A DNA stretch of 43,232 bases from an uncultured Campylobacter sp. (GCF_937973075.1 NZ_CALBWL010000078.1:1-43232), one strand, 5' to 3'; shown: positions 25,510 through 34,698, counted from the first letter of the stretch. Made by a program: numbers and translations. Notes: generated by a model from the sequence alone, not told the origin.

Positions 25510-26190
25510 ATGAAAAGAGTTGGGATTATCGGTGGAATGGGACCTTTGGCGAGTGCGGATCTGTATATGAAGATCATAGAAGAGACTGCTGCGGGCAGCG
25601 ATCAAGAAAATATTCCGCTTGTAATCGATAGCTATCCGCAGATTGAAGATCGCACGGCATTTATCTTAGGCAAAGGTGAAAATCCGCTTCCGCGCCTAAG
25701 CGAGAGCGCTGTTAGGCTCAAAAATGCAGGCTGCAAGGCGTTTGCGATGGCGTGCAACACGGCGCATTTTTTCGCAGACGATGTAGAAGCTGCGGCGGAA
25801 ATCCCGCTAATTCATATCGCCGAGATCACCGTAAAAGCGATCCGCAAAAATTATCCAAACGCCCATAAAATCGCTGTGCTAGCTACTATCGGTACAAAAA
25901 AAGCTAAAATTTACGACGATCCGCTTAAAGAAGCAGGGTTAATCAGCGTGGAGCTTGGCGAAGAAAATCAAGCGGTTTTGATGGATTGTATCTACAAAGG
26001 CGTTAAGGCGGGCAAGACTGCCGAATACGTGGGGGCTTTTGAGAATTTGCTAGGCAAAATCGATGCTGATATTTACGTCGTTGCCTGCACTGAGCTGCCG
26101 CTATTTTTGCCGTTAATCAAAAGCGATAAAATTTTCGTCGATCCTACTAGAGAGCTTGCTAAAGCGATCGTGGAATTCTCAAGATCGTAG
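25510..26190 (+). CDS. Aspartate/glutamate racemase family protein
   Basis: A 226-residue cofactor-independent racemase-family protein. The start GIIGGMGPLASADLY is typical of aspartate racemases, and the two catalytic cysteines are present in MACNTAHFF (first half) and VACTELPLFL (second half), so PLP-free racemisation is expected. D-aspartate is the most likely product; broad-specificity relatives exist. The ribosome site is AGAAAGGACG. It lies 28 bp after the DAACS symporter and is probably co-transcribed, suggesting uptake and interconversion of acidic amino acids. Confidence 0.87.
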   Translation: MKRVGIIGGMGPLASADLYMKIIEETAAGSDQENIPLVIDSYPQIEDRTAFILGKGENPLPRLSESAVRLKNAGCKAFAMACNTAHFFADDVEAAAEIPLIHIAEITVKAIRKNYPNAHKIAVLATIGTKKAKIYDDPLKEAGLISVELGEENQAVLMDCIYKGVKAGKTAEYVGAFENLLGKIDADIYVVACTELPLFLPLIKSDKIFVDPTRELAKAIVEFSRS

Positions 26191-26513
26191 AGCCGCAAGG
26201 CTTTGCAAGCGCGAATTTTAAACCGCAAAATTTTATGATGATTTAAGTCGTAGATTTTTGCGGAATTGCGTTAGCTCAAAATTCCGTGTGAGCGGAATTT
26301 ATATGATAGCAAAATTTCATCACAGTATTTTAAGCTTAAAATTTTGTCAAAATTTAATCCGCAAAACCCAGAATGTAAAACCTCCGAAGTAAAATTCCGT
26401 AACAAAATTTGTTCGTAAAATTTCGCGCTGAAATTTAAGCTAAAATTCCATTAAATTTGACCGTTTCTAAAGCCCGAATTTAATATAATCGCTCCAACAG
26501 AAAAAGGATCAAA
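26191..26513. other. Gene-free spacer before dnaE
   Basis: About 320 bp dense in AAATTT, AAATTC and GAATTT words, with no supportable gene. The dnaE promoter lies at its end. Confidence 0.5.
26484..26489 (+). promoter_or_regulatory. -10 box for dnaE
   Basis: A perfect TATAAT 24 bases upstream of the dnaE ATG, followed by the ribosome site AAAAAGGATC. Confidence 0.65.
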
Positions 26514-29500
26514 ATGAGCGACTACACCCACCTACACCTTCACACCGAGTATTCGCTGCTAGACGGCGCGAATAAAGTAAGCGAGCTCGCCGAGCTTTTG
26601 CAGAGCCGCGGCACCAAGGCGTGCGCGATCACCGACCACGGCAATATGTTCGGCGCGATAGACTTTTATCAGACGATGAAAAAGCACGGCATCAAGCCGA
26701 TCATCGGCATCGAGACTTATCTGCACAACCACGAGGATATCGGCGATAAAAGCGACCGCCAGCGCTACCACTTGATACTGCTTGCCAAAAATGAGACGGG
26801 CTATAAAAATTTAATGTATCTTAGCTCACGCGCATTTTTGGACGGATTTTACTACTATCCGAGGATCAATAAAAAAATTTTAAAAGAGCACAGCGAGGGG
26901 CTCATCTGCTCCTCGGCATGCCTAGCGGGCGAGGTGGAATTTCATCTAAATAGAAGCGAGCGAAATTTAAAGCGCGGAGCGGGTGGCTACGAAGCGGCGA
27001 AAAAAGCGGCGCTTGAGTATAAGGAAATTTTCGGCGAGGATTTTTATCTTGAGATCATGCGCCACGGCATCGGCGAGCAATTAAATGTCGATAAAGACCT
27101 CATCCGCCTCTCGCGCGAAATCGGCGTCAAGATCATCGCCACGAACGACGCTCACTACGCGCGCAAGGACCGCGCCAAGGCTCACGACGTCTATCAGTGC
27201 ATCTCGATGGGCAAGACGATCAACGACGGCGATCGCCTAAAACACGTCGTTTCGGAATTTTACGTAAAAAGCGACGAGGAGATGAGGCGGCTTTTTGCGG
27301 ACATCCCCGAAGTGATCGAAAATACCGCCGAGATCGTGCAAAAGTGCAATCTGAAATTTGCCTTCGACGAGAAGGATTATGCGCCGACGCCGCCGAATTT
27401 TAAATTTACGATAGAATACGCCGCTAGGCTCGGGCTTTCGCTGCCCCAGCCCGATGAGCGCTATAGCTTTGCAAACGACGATTTTTTATTCGATTATCTG
27501 TGCCGCGAGGGGCTTAAAGAGCGTCTTAAATTTATCGACCCACAGAAACACGAAATTTATCGCGAGCGCCTGGAAAAGGAGCTTGCCATCATCAAAAACA
27601 TGCATTTTTCGGGCTATATGGTCATCGTGCAGGATTTCATCAACTGGGCGAAGGATCACGACATTCCGGTTGGCCCAGGTCGCGGCTCTGCGGCGGGCAG
27701 CATCTGCGCGTACGCGCTTCGCATTACCGACCTCGATCCGATCCCGTATAATCTGCTTTTCGAGCGATTTTTAAACCCGTCGCGTATCTCGATGCCCGAC
27801 ATCGACGTGGACTTTTGCCAGGCGCGCAGAGGCGAGGTGATCGACTACGTCATCGATCAGTACGGCAAATACAACGTCGCGCAGGTTGCGACCTTCGGTA
27901 AGCTGCTCGCGCGCGGCGTCATCCGCGATGTGGCTCGCGTCTGCGATATGCCGCTTTCGCAAGCCGATAAGATGGCGAAGCTGATCCCCGATAAGCTCGG
28001 CATCACGCTTACGCAGGCTTACGACGCCGAGCCGAAGCTGAAAGAATTTATCGATGCAGATCCGATCGCGCAGCAGGTTTGGGAATTCGCGCTGGATCTT
28101 GAAGGGCTAAATCGCAACGCAGGCATGCATGCTGCGGGAGTGGTGATCTCAAACGAGCCACTGTGGAACAAAGCACCGCTATTTAAGCAGGATAAGGGCG
28201 AGGATGCGCGCCTAGTAACGCAATACACTAAAAACTATCTCGAGGACGTCGATCTGATAAAATTTGACTTTTTAGGTCTAAAAAACCTCGATGTGATCGA
28301 TAATGCCATCAAGCTCGTCAAGCGCCGCTATAATCGCGACATAGTTTGGGAGGAGATAGACTTTAACGATCCGCAAACTTACAAAACCATTCAAAGCGGC
28401 AACACGCTGGGGATTTTTCAAATCGAGGGCGCGGGCATGCAGGATCTGGCGATGAACTTGCGCCCCGACCGCTTCGAGGATATCATCGCGATGATCTCGC
28501 TCTACCGCCCGGGACCGATGGATCTAATCCCTGATTTTATCAGGATCAAACACGGCGAGCTAAAGGCTAGCTATATCTTCCCCGAGATAAAAGAAATTTT
28601 AGAGCCAACATATGGCATCATCGTCTATCAAGAGCAGGTCATGCAGATCGTGCAGAAGGTAGGCGGCTTTAGCTTGGGCGATGCCGATCTGGTACGCCGC
28701 GCGATGGGTAAGAAGGATGAGAAGAAGCTCGCTCATATGCGCGAACAATATCTAAGCGGCGCCAAAGAGCTGGGCTTTGACGTAGCTAAGGCGGATGAGC
28801 TATTTGATCTGATTATGAAATTTGCCTCCTACGGCTTTAACAAATCCCACGCCGCGGCGTATTCGATGATCACCTTTCAAACAGCCTATCTTAAGACCTA
28901 CTATCCGGCGGAGTTTATGGCGGCGCTGCTTACTTCGGAGGAGGGCAATACCGATAAAATTTCAAAGTATATCGACGAGGCAAGCCGTCTAGGCATCGGG
29001 CTTTTGCCGCCGTCGATCAATCAAAGTTTAAGAGGTTTTAGCGTCGTGGACGACGAAAACTCCAAATCGGGCACCTCGATCATCTACGGCCTCGGCGCTA
29101 TCAAGGGGGTGGGCGGCGCCGCGATCGAAAATATCTTAGAACTTCAAAGCGAGGCTAAATTTCAAAGCATCGACGATTTTGCTTCGCGCGTGGATAATTT
29201 CCGCGTCAATAAAAAGGTCATCGAGTCGCTGATCTACGCAGGCGCGATGGATTGCCTGGGCAAGAGTCGCCTGGCGATGATTCAAAATATGGAAAATATC
29301 CTTGAGGTAATGAAAAAGATCACCGAGATTAAAAAGGACGCCGCAAGCTCGCTTTTTGGCGAGGATGAGGATATGACGAGCGGCATGAGCGTGAGCTTCG
29401 TCGATACCGACAAGGAATTTCCGCAGGGCGAAATTTTAAAATTTGAGCAGCAGACCGTGGGCGTGTATCTTTCGGGACATCCGCTAGATGATTATAAAGA

Positions 29501-30647
29501 GGAGATGGAAGGTATCGACTACACGCTATCCTCGGCGTTTAGCGAGATCGAGGGCGATAGCGCCGAGGTGCTTAGCGTGGGGCGGATCGAGGATCTATCC
29601 ACGCGCATGACGAAAACGGGCAAAAAAATGGGGATTTTAAACGTGCTTGATCTGCACGGCAGCTTCGAGCTCGCGGTGTTCGATAACGCGCTAAAGGCGA
29701 TCGAAAACTTAAGCCCGCAGGAGCGGGAGCGCCCGTACGCCTTTATGATTAAAATTTCAAAAAGCGCGGTCGGCGGCACGGCGTATCAGCTGTCGTTTCT
29801 TTCGATGATGAGCCTGCAAAACGCTCGAGATGCGAGCTTTCGTCCGCGCGCGGGAGTATTTTTGAGCGAGAATCCACTAAGAGCCTATGCTAGTGAGCTT
29901 GACGGCATTTCATACACCAAATCCAGCGAATTCGGCGAGCTGGTGGACGACGGGGGCGCGGGCGTTAAAATTTTATGCGTCGGCAAGATCGAAAACGTCT
30001 TTTCGCGCACGACCAAATCGGGCAAGCAGATGGCAAATCTTACGGTGCTTGATCTTGCGGGCAGCTTCGAGATGAGCGCATTCGGCGATATTTGCGATGC
30101 GGTCACTGCGCTAACGGATGCGCAGCTGGAGCGTCCGATGGCGTTTTTGGCGCGGCTTAGCAAAAACACATCCCCTTACGGCGGGAAATTTCAAATTTAT
30201 CTGGATGAAATTTTAACTCTAGATGCCGCGCAAAATATCGACGGCTACGTGCCTAGTAAGGTGCGAGGTTTCGGCGGTAGGGAGCGCGGAGGCTTTAACG
30301 GGAGCAATTCCGGCTCCGGCGGCGAACGAAGTGGCAGCTTTGGCAGCGGGAATTTTGCGGAGCGAAGGGGAGGGTTTGCTGCGGAGGATCCCGCTCTTAA
30401 GGCGCGCAAAGAGCGCGAGGCACAGCGCAAAAACGCGCAGGATTTTGAGTTTGAGCTAAGCTTGGGCGAGTTAAGTCGCGAGAAAATTTATAAAATTTAC
30501 CACCTCGCTTTTTGCGATACGGCGCTGAAAAACACCAAGCGGCTGATTCTGCGGATCCGCAACGGCAGCGAGGTGCTCGTTTATCCGACCGAATACATCG
30601 TGAGCGATAATTTTACCGAAAAGGTGCGTGAAATCATAGCGGCGTAG
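26514..30647 (+). CDS. dnaE: DNA polymerase III alpha subunit with duplicated OB-fold module
   Basis: A 1377-residue replicative polymerase. In order: PHP domain (HLHTEYSLLDG at residue 7 onward), palm and fingers with GPGRGSAAGS near 387, catalytic D429 and D431 in MPDIDVDF and a third Asp near 585 in LIKFDFLGLKNL, the beta-binding and HhH region (YGLGAIKGVG near 865), then OB-fold modules. Family members in C. jejuni and H. pylori are about 1200 residues; the excess comes from a second copy of the SGHPLxxY-plus-OB module (about 983-1104 and 1114-1231) and a Gly/Ser/Arg-rich linker (about 1250-1292) before the C-terminal domain. All catalytic residues are intact, so it should be active. Monocistronic with its own TATAAT. 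Confidence 0.97.
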   Translation: MSDYTHLHLHTEYSLLDGANKVSELAELLQSRGTKACAITDHGNMFGAIDFYQTMKKHGIKPIIGIETYLHNHEDIGDKSDRQRYHLILLAKNETGYKNLMYLSSRAFLDGFYYYPRINKKILKEHSEGLICSSACLAGEVEFHLNRSERNLKRGAGGYEAAKKAALEYKEIFGEDFYLEIMRHGIGEQLNVDKDLIRLSREIGVKIIATNDAHYARKDRAKAHDVYQCISMGKTINDGDRLKHVVSEFYVKSDEEMRRLFADIPEVIENTAEIVQKCNLKFAFDEKDYAPTPPNFKFTIEYAARLGLSLPQPDERYSFANDDFLFDYLCREGLKERLKFIDPQKHEIYRERLEKELAIIKNMHFSGYMVIVQDFINWAKDHDIPVGPGRGSAAGSICAYALRITDLDPIPYNLLFERFLNPSRISMPDIDVDFCQARRGEVIDYVIDQYGKYNVAQVATFGKLLARGVIRDVARVCDMPLSQADKMAKLIPDKLGITLTQAYDAEPKLKEFIDADPIAQQVWEFALDLEGLNRNAGMHAAGVVISNEPLWNKAPLFKQDKGEDARLVTQYTKNYLEDVDLIKFDFLGLKNLDVIDNAIKLVKRRYNRDIVWEEIDFNDPQTYKTIQSGNTLGIFQIEGAGMQDLAMNLRPDRFEDIIAMISLYRPGPMDLIPDFIRIKHGELKASYIFPEIKEILEPTYGIIVYQEQVMQIVQKVGGFSLGDADLVRRAMGKKDEKKLAHMREQYLSGAKELGFDVAKADELFDLIMKFASYGFNKSHAAAYSMITFQTAYLKTYYPAEFMAALLTSEEGNTDKISKYIDEASRLGIGLLPPSINQSLRGFSVVDDENSKSGTSIIYGLGAIKGVGGAAIENILELQSEAKFQSIDDFASRVDNFRVNKKVIESLIYAGAMDCLGKSRLAMIQNMENILEVMKKITEIKKDAASSLFGEDEDMTSGMSVSFVDTDKEFPQGEILKFEQQTVGVYLSGHPLDDYKEEMEGIDYTLSSAFSEIEGDSAEVLSVGRIEDLSTRMTKTGKKMGILNVLDLHGSFELAVFDNALKAIENLSPQERERPYAFMIKISKSAVGGTAYQLSFLSMMSLQNARDASFRPRAGVFLSENPLRAYASELDGISYTKSSEFGELVDDGGAGVKILCVGKIENVFSRTTKSGKQMANLTVLDLAGSFEMSAFGDICDAVTALTDAQLERPMAFLARLSKNTSPYGGKFQIYLDEILTLDAAQNIDGYVPSKVRGFGGRERGGFNGSNSGSGGERSGSFGSGNFAERRGGFAAEDPALKARKEREAQRKNAQDFEFELSLGELSREKIYKIYHLAFCDTALKNTKRLILRIRNGSEVLVYPTEYIVSDNFTEKVREIIAA
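29460..30230 (+). repeat. Tandem duplication of the OB-fold module inside dnaE
   Basis: Unit 1 starts at GVYLSGHPLDDY (residue 983, base 29460) and unit 2 at GVFLSENPLRAY (residue 1114, base 29853), an offset of 131 residues. The best-conserved part is about 53 percent identical by eye over 30 residues (TKTGKKM..LNVLDLHGSFE against TKSGKQM..LTVLDLAGSFE). The DNA copies are clearly diverged, so the duplication is not recent. Confidence 0.85.
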
Positions 30648-31596
30648 GTGCGGCTCTTTCGTCGCGCTGGATCGGTTAAATTTTATTCTTGCCTGTCGCC
30701 GCACGTAAGAGGTATCTGCGCGCATAGAGCCTAGGCTTTGGCGCTGTTGCGATAAGAGACGACAATATTTTCGACTCAAAGCTTGCTGCATGTAAAATTT
30801 ACTGTGTTGCACGCAAAAACTAAAATCACGCAGATCGTCCGTGATATCTAAATTTATTGTGTTTATCGCGGTGGAATTTTATCTGCCACAAATTTCATAC
30901 ACATAGACCGTTTCCTGCTTTATTGCGTCGGTGAGGCTTGGTAGCATGCCGCTTGAGTTGCCGCAATAACAGCTCGCCATACCTCGACAGAGTTGAATTA
31001 TATTGTCGCGCTAGCCTACCTTCGGTACAATAAATGGCGCGGACACTTTTAAATTTCGAGCTAAATTTTTGCGAAGCCTTACTTCGGCGAATCTCCGCGC
31101 AGCTTTAAAATTTTAAACTTTAGCGGATTTGAAATTTTAGGCATAGTTTTACTACGTAAAATTTTATCGCGGTAAAATTTCGCCGAGTAAAATTCTTAAA
31201 CCCCGCTTTCTCCAAGCCTTTTGAATTTGAGCCTAAATTTAGAGCTTGCAAAATTTTGAAATTTGACTGCGCAAAATACGGAGCGAGATTTTGGAATTTT
31301 GAAATTCTATGCCGCAGGGTTTTAGAATTTAGGAATTCTACGAGCTGCAAATTTAGGCTAAATTTTAAAATTTGTAGCGATAGAATTTTAAAATTTTACA
31401 CCCCGTGGCTCGACAGCGCTTCCGTTTCTTGATAGATCAAATTTGTAAGCTGTTTGAAATTTAATCGGTGCGGTTGCCGCCGTAAAATTCTATACGCAGC
31501 AGTTTTTTAAACAACAGCGCGCCAAGACGGCGATGATCACCCACGCAAAATATGCCGCGCGGACCGCAAGCACTGCGTGGCGGGGCAAGCGAGCGT
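30648..31596. other. Gene-free 950 bp stretch, RAATTY-rich at its end
   Basis: No supportable gene lies between dnaE and the convergent hisG operon. The part 31081-31400 holds about 18 RAATTY hexamers in 320 bp. No clear terminator was found for dnaE or hisG. Confidence 0.6.
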
Positions 31597-32208
31597 TTAG
31601 GCGATCGTGCGGGCTAGTTTATCTCTTAAATTTAAAATTTTATCGCGTTTTAGCACGAAGCTGTTTTTGTTGGTGATGAGGTGCGCCGAGCTTTGCATTA
31701 TGGTTTCTGCGGGTTGCAGCCCGTTTTGCTTCATCGTAGCGCCGGTCTCGACGACATCGACGATAGCGTCGGCAAGCCCTATGAGCGGGGCTAGCTCGAT
31801 CGAGCCGTAGAGTTTGATGATATTTACGGCGACTGCCTTGGAGGCGAAGTACTCGCGAGTGATGTTAGGCATTTTCGTAGCGATTTTTAGGCTCGGAGCG
31901 CCGTAGTTTAGCTGCGTGCCCGCATGTACGCCCACGCAGACGCGACATTTTCCGATTTTAAGATCGAGCAGCGTAAGTACGTCCGGGCGATGCTCCTCAA
32001 GCACGTCAAGCCCCACTACGCCGATATCCGCCGCACCTCCCATAACGTAAGTAGGGATATCTTGGTTGCGGACGTAGAGGAATTTAAAATCGCTCTCTTG
32101 CATTATGAGTTTGCGATCCTCGAAAGCAAAATCAAGCCCGAAAATGGTTTTGAAAATTTTAAGCGTATCGTCGGCTATGCGGCCTTTTGGTAGGGCTATG
32201 GTTATCAT
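31597..32208 (-). CDS. hisG: ATP phosphoribosyltransferase, short form
   Basis: A 203-residue enzyme for the first step of histidine synthesis (ATP plus PRPP to phosphoribosyl-ATP). The start ITIALPKGRIADDTLKIF and the PRPP-binding IVDVVETGATMKQNGL are typical. The length is that of the HisG-S form, which lacks the C-terminal regulatory domain and works with HisZ; no hisZ is in the window. C. jejuni, by contrast, has the long form. The start follows AAAAGGAG and overlaps the coaX stop as ATGA. Last gene of the minus-strand operon. Confidence 0.94.
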   Translation of the reverse strand: MITIALPKGRIADDTLKIFKTIFGLDFAFEDRKLIMQESDFKFLYVRNQDIPTYVMGGAADIGVVGLDVLEEHRPDVLTLLDLKIGKCRVCVGVHAGTQLNYGAPSLKIATKMPNITREYFASKAVAVNIIKLYGSIELAPLIGLADAIVDVVETGATMKQNGLQPAETIMQSSAHLITNKNSFVLKRDKILNLRDKLARTIA

Positions 32209-32825
32209 GCGAGCTCCTTTTTTGCGATTAAGCTCACCATCGATTTAAAGATCAGATCCTTTTCGTAGATAGAGTTGCGGAAATACCGCATCAGATAGGC
32301 TCCGTCGCCGCCAGTGAAGTAAATTTTATTATTGCCCGCGATGTTTTCGATCGTAAGCACAATAGGCTTTAAAATCCCGTAGTTTACGGCGTTTACGGTC
32401 TTTTGCGGTAGCGGATCCAGATCGATATTGGTTGAAAGCGTGACATCCAGCACGGGTGCAATGCTCGCGAAAGATTTTAAAAGCGTACCGATACCGGGCA
32501 TTATAAATCCGCCTAGGTGCGAGCCTTTAAACATCAAATCCACGGTGATCGCGCTGCCTGCATCAACGACGACGCCGGTGTTTACGGCCGAGCACGCCGC
32601 TATGCGGTCGATCCCAAGCCCGCGGTAGGCGGTTTTTAGCTCAAAGTGCGGCGCCAGATCGACAAACAGAGTGTTTTTCAGCTTTTTTTTCACGCTATCA
32701 TTGACGTTAATGAAAAAAATTCGCTCCTTCGGCTCGTACCGCATAAACTCCGCTACGGGCATACTTTGCGTTACGCCGCCTTTATAAAATTTAACCCTGG
32801 AATTTCCTACGTCACACAAAAGCAT
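32205..32825 (-). CDS. coaX: Type III pantothenate kinase
   Basis: A 206-residue CoaX, first step of coenzyme A synthesis (phosphorylates pantothenate), of the ASKHA fold. Motifs: LLCDVGNSRVKFY (phosphate 1), GLGIDRIAA, VVDAGSAITVDLM (phosphate 2) and GGFIMPGIGTLLKS. Somewhat shorter than typical CoaX (about 250) but close to campylobacterial members. It overlaps hisG by four bases and the upstream hypothetical gene by 14. Confidence 0.92.
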   Translation of the reverse strand: MLLCDVGNSRVKFYKGGVTQSMPVAEFMRYEPKERIFFINVNDSVKKKLKNTLFVDLAPHFELKTAYRGLGIDRIAACSAVNTGVVVDAGSAITVDLMFKGSHLGGFIMPGIGTLLKSFASIAPVLDVTLSTNIDLDPLPQKTVNAVNYGILKPIVLTIENIAGNNKIYFTGGDGAYLMRYFRNSIYEKDLIFKSMVSLIAKKELA

Positions 32826-33144
32826 AGAGGCTAAATCCGTTTTCTTTTAAAAATTTCGCGCTTTTAGAGCACATCTGCGAGTTGTAAAACAGCACGCGCT
32901 TTTTTACGACCTTGCCTAGGCTTGCGCTAATGTCGCTTGCGAGTGAGAGCAGAAATTCCGCGTCGCGCATCACAAAGCGAGATTTTGCGTCGCGCATAAA
33001 TAAAAGGACGTTGTAGCTTTTCAGATCCACGCCGAAATACGCGCCGTATGAGCGCGAGCGCGTGAAGCTAGCGATATCTAGCGTTTTAAATTTTTGAAGC
33101 AAAAGGTCTTCGCGAACGCAGAGTTTTGAAATTTTATCTAGCAT
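32812..33144 (-). CDS. Conserved small protein of unknown function
   Basis: About 110 residues, not recognised as a named family. It is mixed alpha/beta by appearance, with a central FGVDLKSYNVLLFMRDAKSRF stretch and two cysteines (one near residue 9, one in NSQMCSKSAKF). No signal peptide or membrane helix. Start taken as the ATG at 33144, inside the end of the lipoprotein gene (11-base overlap), so it depends on coupling. In C. jejuni a small hypothetical gene occupies the same place (Cj0395c, from memory), so it is probably a real conserved gene. Confidence 0.7.
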   Translation of the reverse strand: MLDKISKLCVREDLLLQKFKTLDIASFTRSRSYGAYFGVDLKSYNVLLFMRDAKSRFVMRDAEFLLSLASDISASLGKVVKKRVLFYNSQMCSKSAKFLKENGFSLYAFV

Positions 33145-34147
33145 CAAAATTTAAAATTTTATCGTCGTAGTAAAACGAGCTGCCTGCAATAAAGGACTTA
33201 TCATCGAGTTCGCCATTTAGCTCGTAGATCGCTTGTCCCTCTAAATTTTCGTCCACGCGGATGACGTAGCCATTACGCTCGATGATATACAGATAACCGC
33301 CGCTAAGCAACACGCCGCTAAACTGTGCGAAGGTAAATTTACGCGATTTGATCAAATTTAGCCCGCGATCAAGTAGCTCGACTCTGCCGTCTTTTAAGAA
33401 AAGATAAATTCTATCGCCGCTAAAAATCACGTCTTTGATGTCTACGTTATGGTTTTTATTGCCCGCAGGACTTACCAGCATTAGCCTAGTGGCAGTTACG
33501 GCATAAAGGTTATCGCCCTTGTTTTCTAAGGCGATAATGTTGTTAAAAAACGGCTGGTTGCTCACGACGAAATCGCGTGCCGAGCGCCCGCCTACGTTTT
33601 CTGCGATGCTGACTAGTCCGTCTAGCGCAGGATAAGCGATAAGCTGGTTGATAAATAGCGGTGACGCTACGCGCGAATCGATTGCGAATGCATCGCCTAC
33701 TTTATGATCGAGTACCACTGCGCCCGAGCTTAGCTTGATAAGCATGATCGAGTCATCACTCATCACTAAAGCCAAATCATCGCCGCGTATATTTGCACTG
33801 AGCGCTTGTCTGCCGAGGGCTTTTTCAAATTTTACGGCGCCTGCGCCACTAACTACTTTAAGCGTGCCATTGATATCGGTTACGACGAAATTTCCGTCAT
33901 ATTCGCCTAAAAATTTCTCACTTTTTAAGACTTTGAAATTTTTCACCAACCCGTTTTTAGAGATGACTTCGCCGTCTTTTAGCGTCGCACCATCTTTACT
34001 AACCGCTACGATTTCTGATGGCAGTGAGCCGTTAAATTTCATATCACCTGTGATGTTTTCGTCGCTAGGTTCGAAATACTGGCGCTTCGTCGAGCAGCCT
34101 AAAAATAAAAACGATAGTAAAAGCGTAAATATCAGCGTTTTTTTCAT
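33134..34147 (-). CDS. Lipoprotein with beta-propeller-like repeats, BamB-like
   Basis: 337 residues. The signal ends in the lipobox LFLGC (Cys near residue 18), then a polar linker. The rest consists of repeated short beta-blade-like units (for example GEYDGNFVVTDINGTLKVV, LALVMSDDSIMLIKL, LYAVTATRLMLVSP, GYLYIIERNGYVIRVD), consistent with a WD40/PQQ-type propeller. BamB has this layout and works in outer-membrane protein assembly. The upstream neighbour resembles YfgM, and yfgM-bamB adjacency is seen in E. coli, which supports the idea. Sequence similarity to BamB itself is weak, so function is inferred. Confidence 0.7.
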   Translation of the reverse strand: MKKTLIFTLLLSFLFLGCSTKRQYFEPSDENITGDMKFNGSLPSEIVAVSKDGATLKDGEVISKNGLVKNFKVLKSEKFLGEYDGNFVVTDINGTLKVVSGAGAVKFEKALGRQALSANIRGDDLALVMSDDSIMLIKLSSGAVVLDHKVGDAFAIDSRVASPLFINQLIAYPALDGLVSIAENVGGRSARDFVVSNQPFFNNIIALENKGDNLYAVTATRLMLVSPAGNKNHNVDIKDVIFSGDRIYLFLKDGRVELLDRGLNLIKSRKFTFAQFSGVLLSGGYLYIIERNGYVIRVDENLEGQAIYELNGELDDKSFIAGSSFYYDDKILNFDAR

Positions 34148-34698
34148 TATTTATTGCCTCCATAGTGTTTCAAAGCAAGTGCGATTTGACGAACTGGCGA
34201 GTTGAGCGGAATTTTATCTAGCTCTGCGTGAGCTTGCTCGATTTTGCCCTCTTTTAGCAGGTCGTAGCCTTTGAGCAAAGAATCGTAATCGGCGAGTAGC
34301 ACCCCGCCTTGTTTGCCGTTTTGTAGATTTATTATCTCTTTTAGCATAACATCGATGCCTTGGGTATTTTCTAGCGCCGCTCGCTCGTCTGCAGAGCCAT
34401 TTTGCAAAATATAAAGAGCGTATAGATTTATATCTTTTTGCTTAAGCTCGGCTAGCTTAGTGTCGTCGCGCTTGTTAAGCAGCTCGTCATAGATCGCATT
34501 AGCACTTGCTATGCGGCGATCACTTAGAAATTCATTTGCGTAATATCCGATAAATGCTACGATCAAAACCGCAGCCAAAAATATCAGCGGCTTTTTGTAT
34601 TTTTTTACGAAAATTTCACTTTTTATGACGCTTTCTAGAAACTGCTCTTCTGTGCCAATCTCTTTTTTCACGCCTTCGATGTCGTCTTTTAAAGCCAA
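34147..34698 (-). CDS. Membrane-anchored TPR-like protein, YfgM-like
   Basis: 183 residues. A cytoplasmic N-terminus, one membrane helix (about residues 36-56, PLIFLAAVLIVAFIGYYANEF), then a helical periplasmic domain with TPR-like pairs (ANAIYDELLNKRDD, INLYALYILQNG, GYDLLKEGKIEQAHAELDKI). This is the layout of YfgM, an accessory of the SecYEG translocon linked to periplasmic chaperones. The start is TTG at 34698 with AAGGA seven to eight bases upstream and TACAAT as -10 at 34731-34736. First gene of the minus-strand operon ending in hisG. Confidence 0.7.
   Translation of the reverse strand: MALKDDIEGVKKEIGTEEQFLESVIKSEIFVKKYKKPLIFLAAVLIVAFIGYYANEFLSDRRIASANAIYDELLNKRDDTKLAELKQKDINLYALYILQNGSADERAALENTQGIDVMLKEIINLQNGKQGGVLLADYDSLLKGYDLLKEGKIEQAHAELDKIPLNSPVRQIALALKHYGGNK

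Noticed and set aside
33735..34205. A 156-residue plus-strand frame opposite the BamB-like lipoprotein
   Set aside because: Ser/Phe/Pro-rich shadow of a GC-skewed coding strand; the minus-strand gene has a lipobox and operon context.
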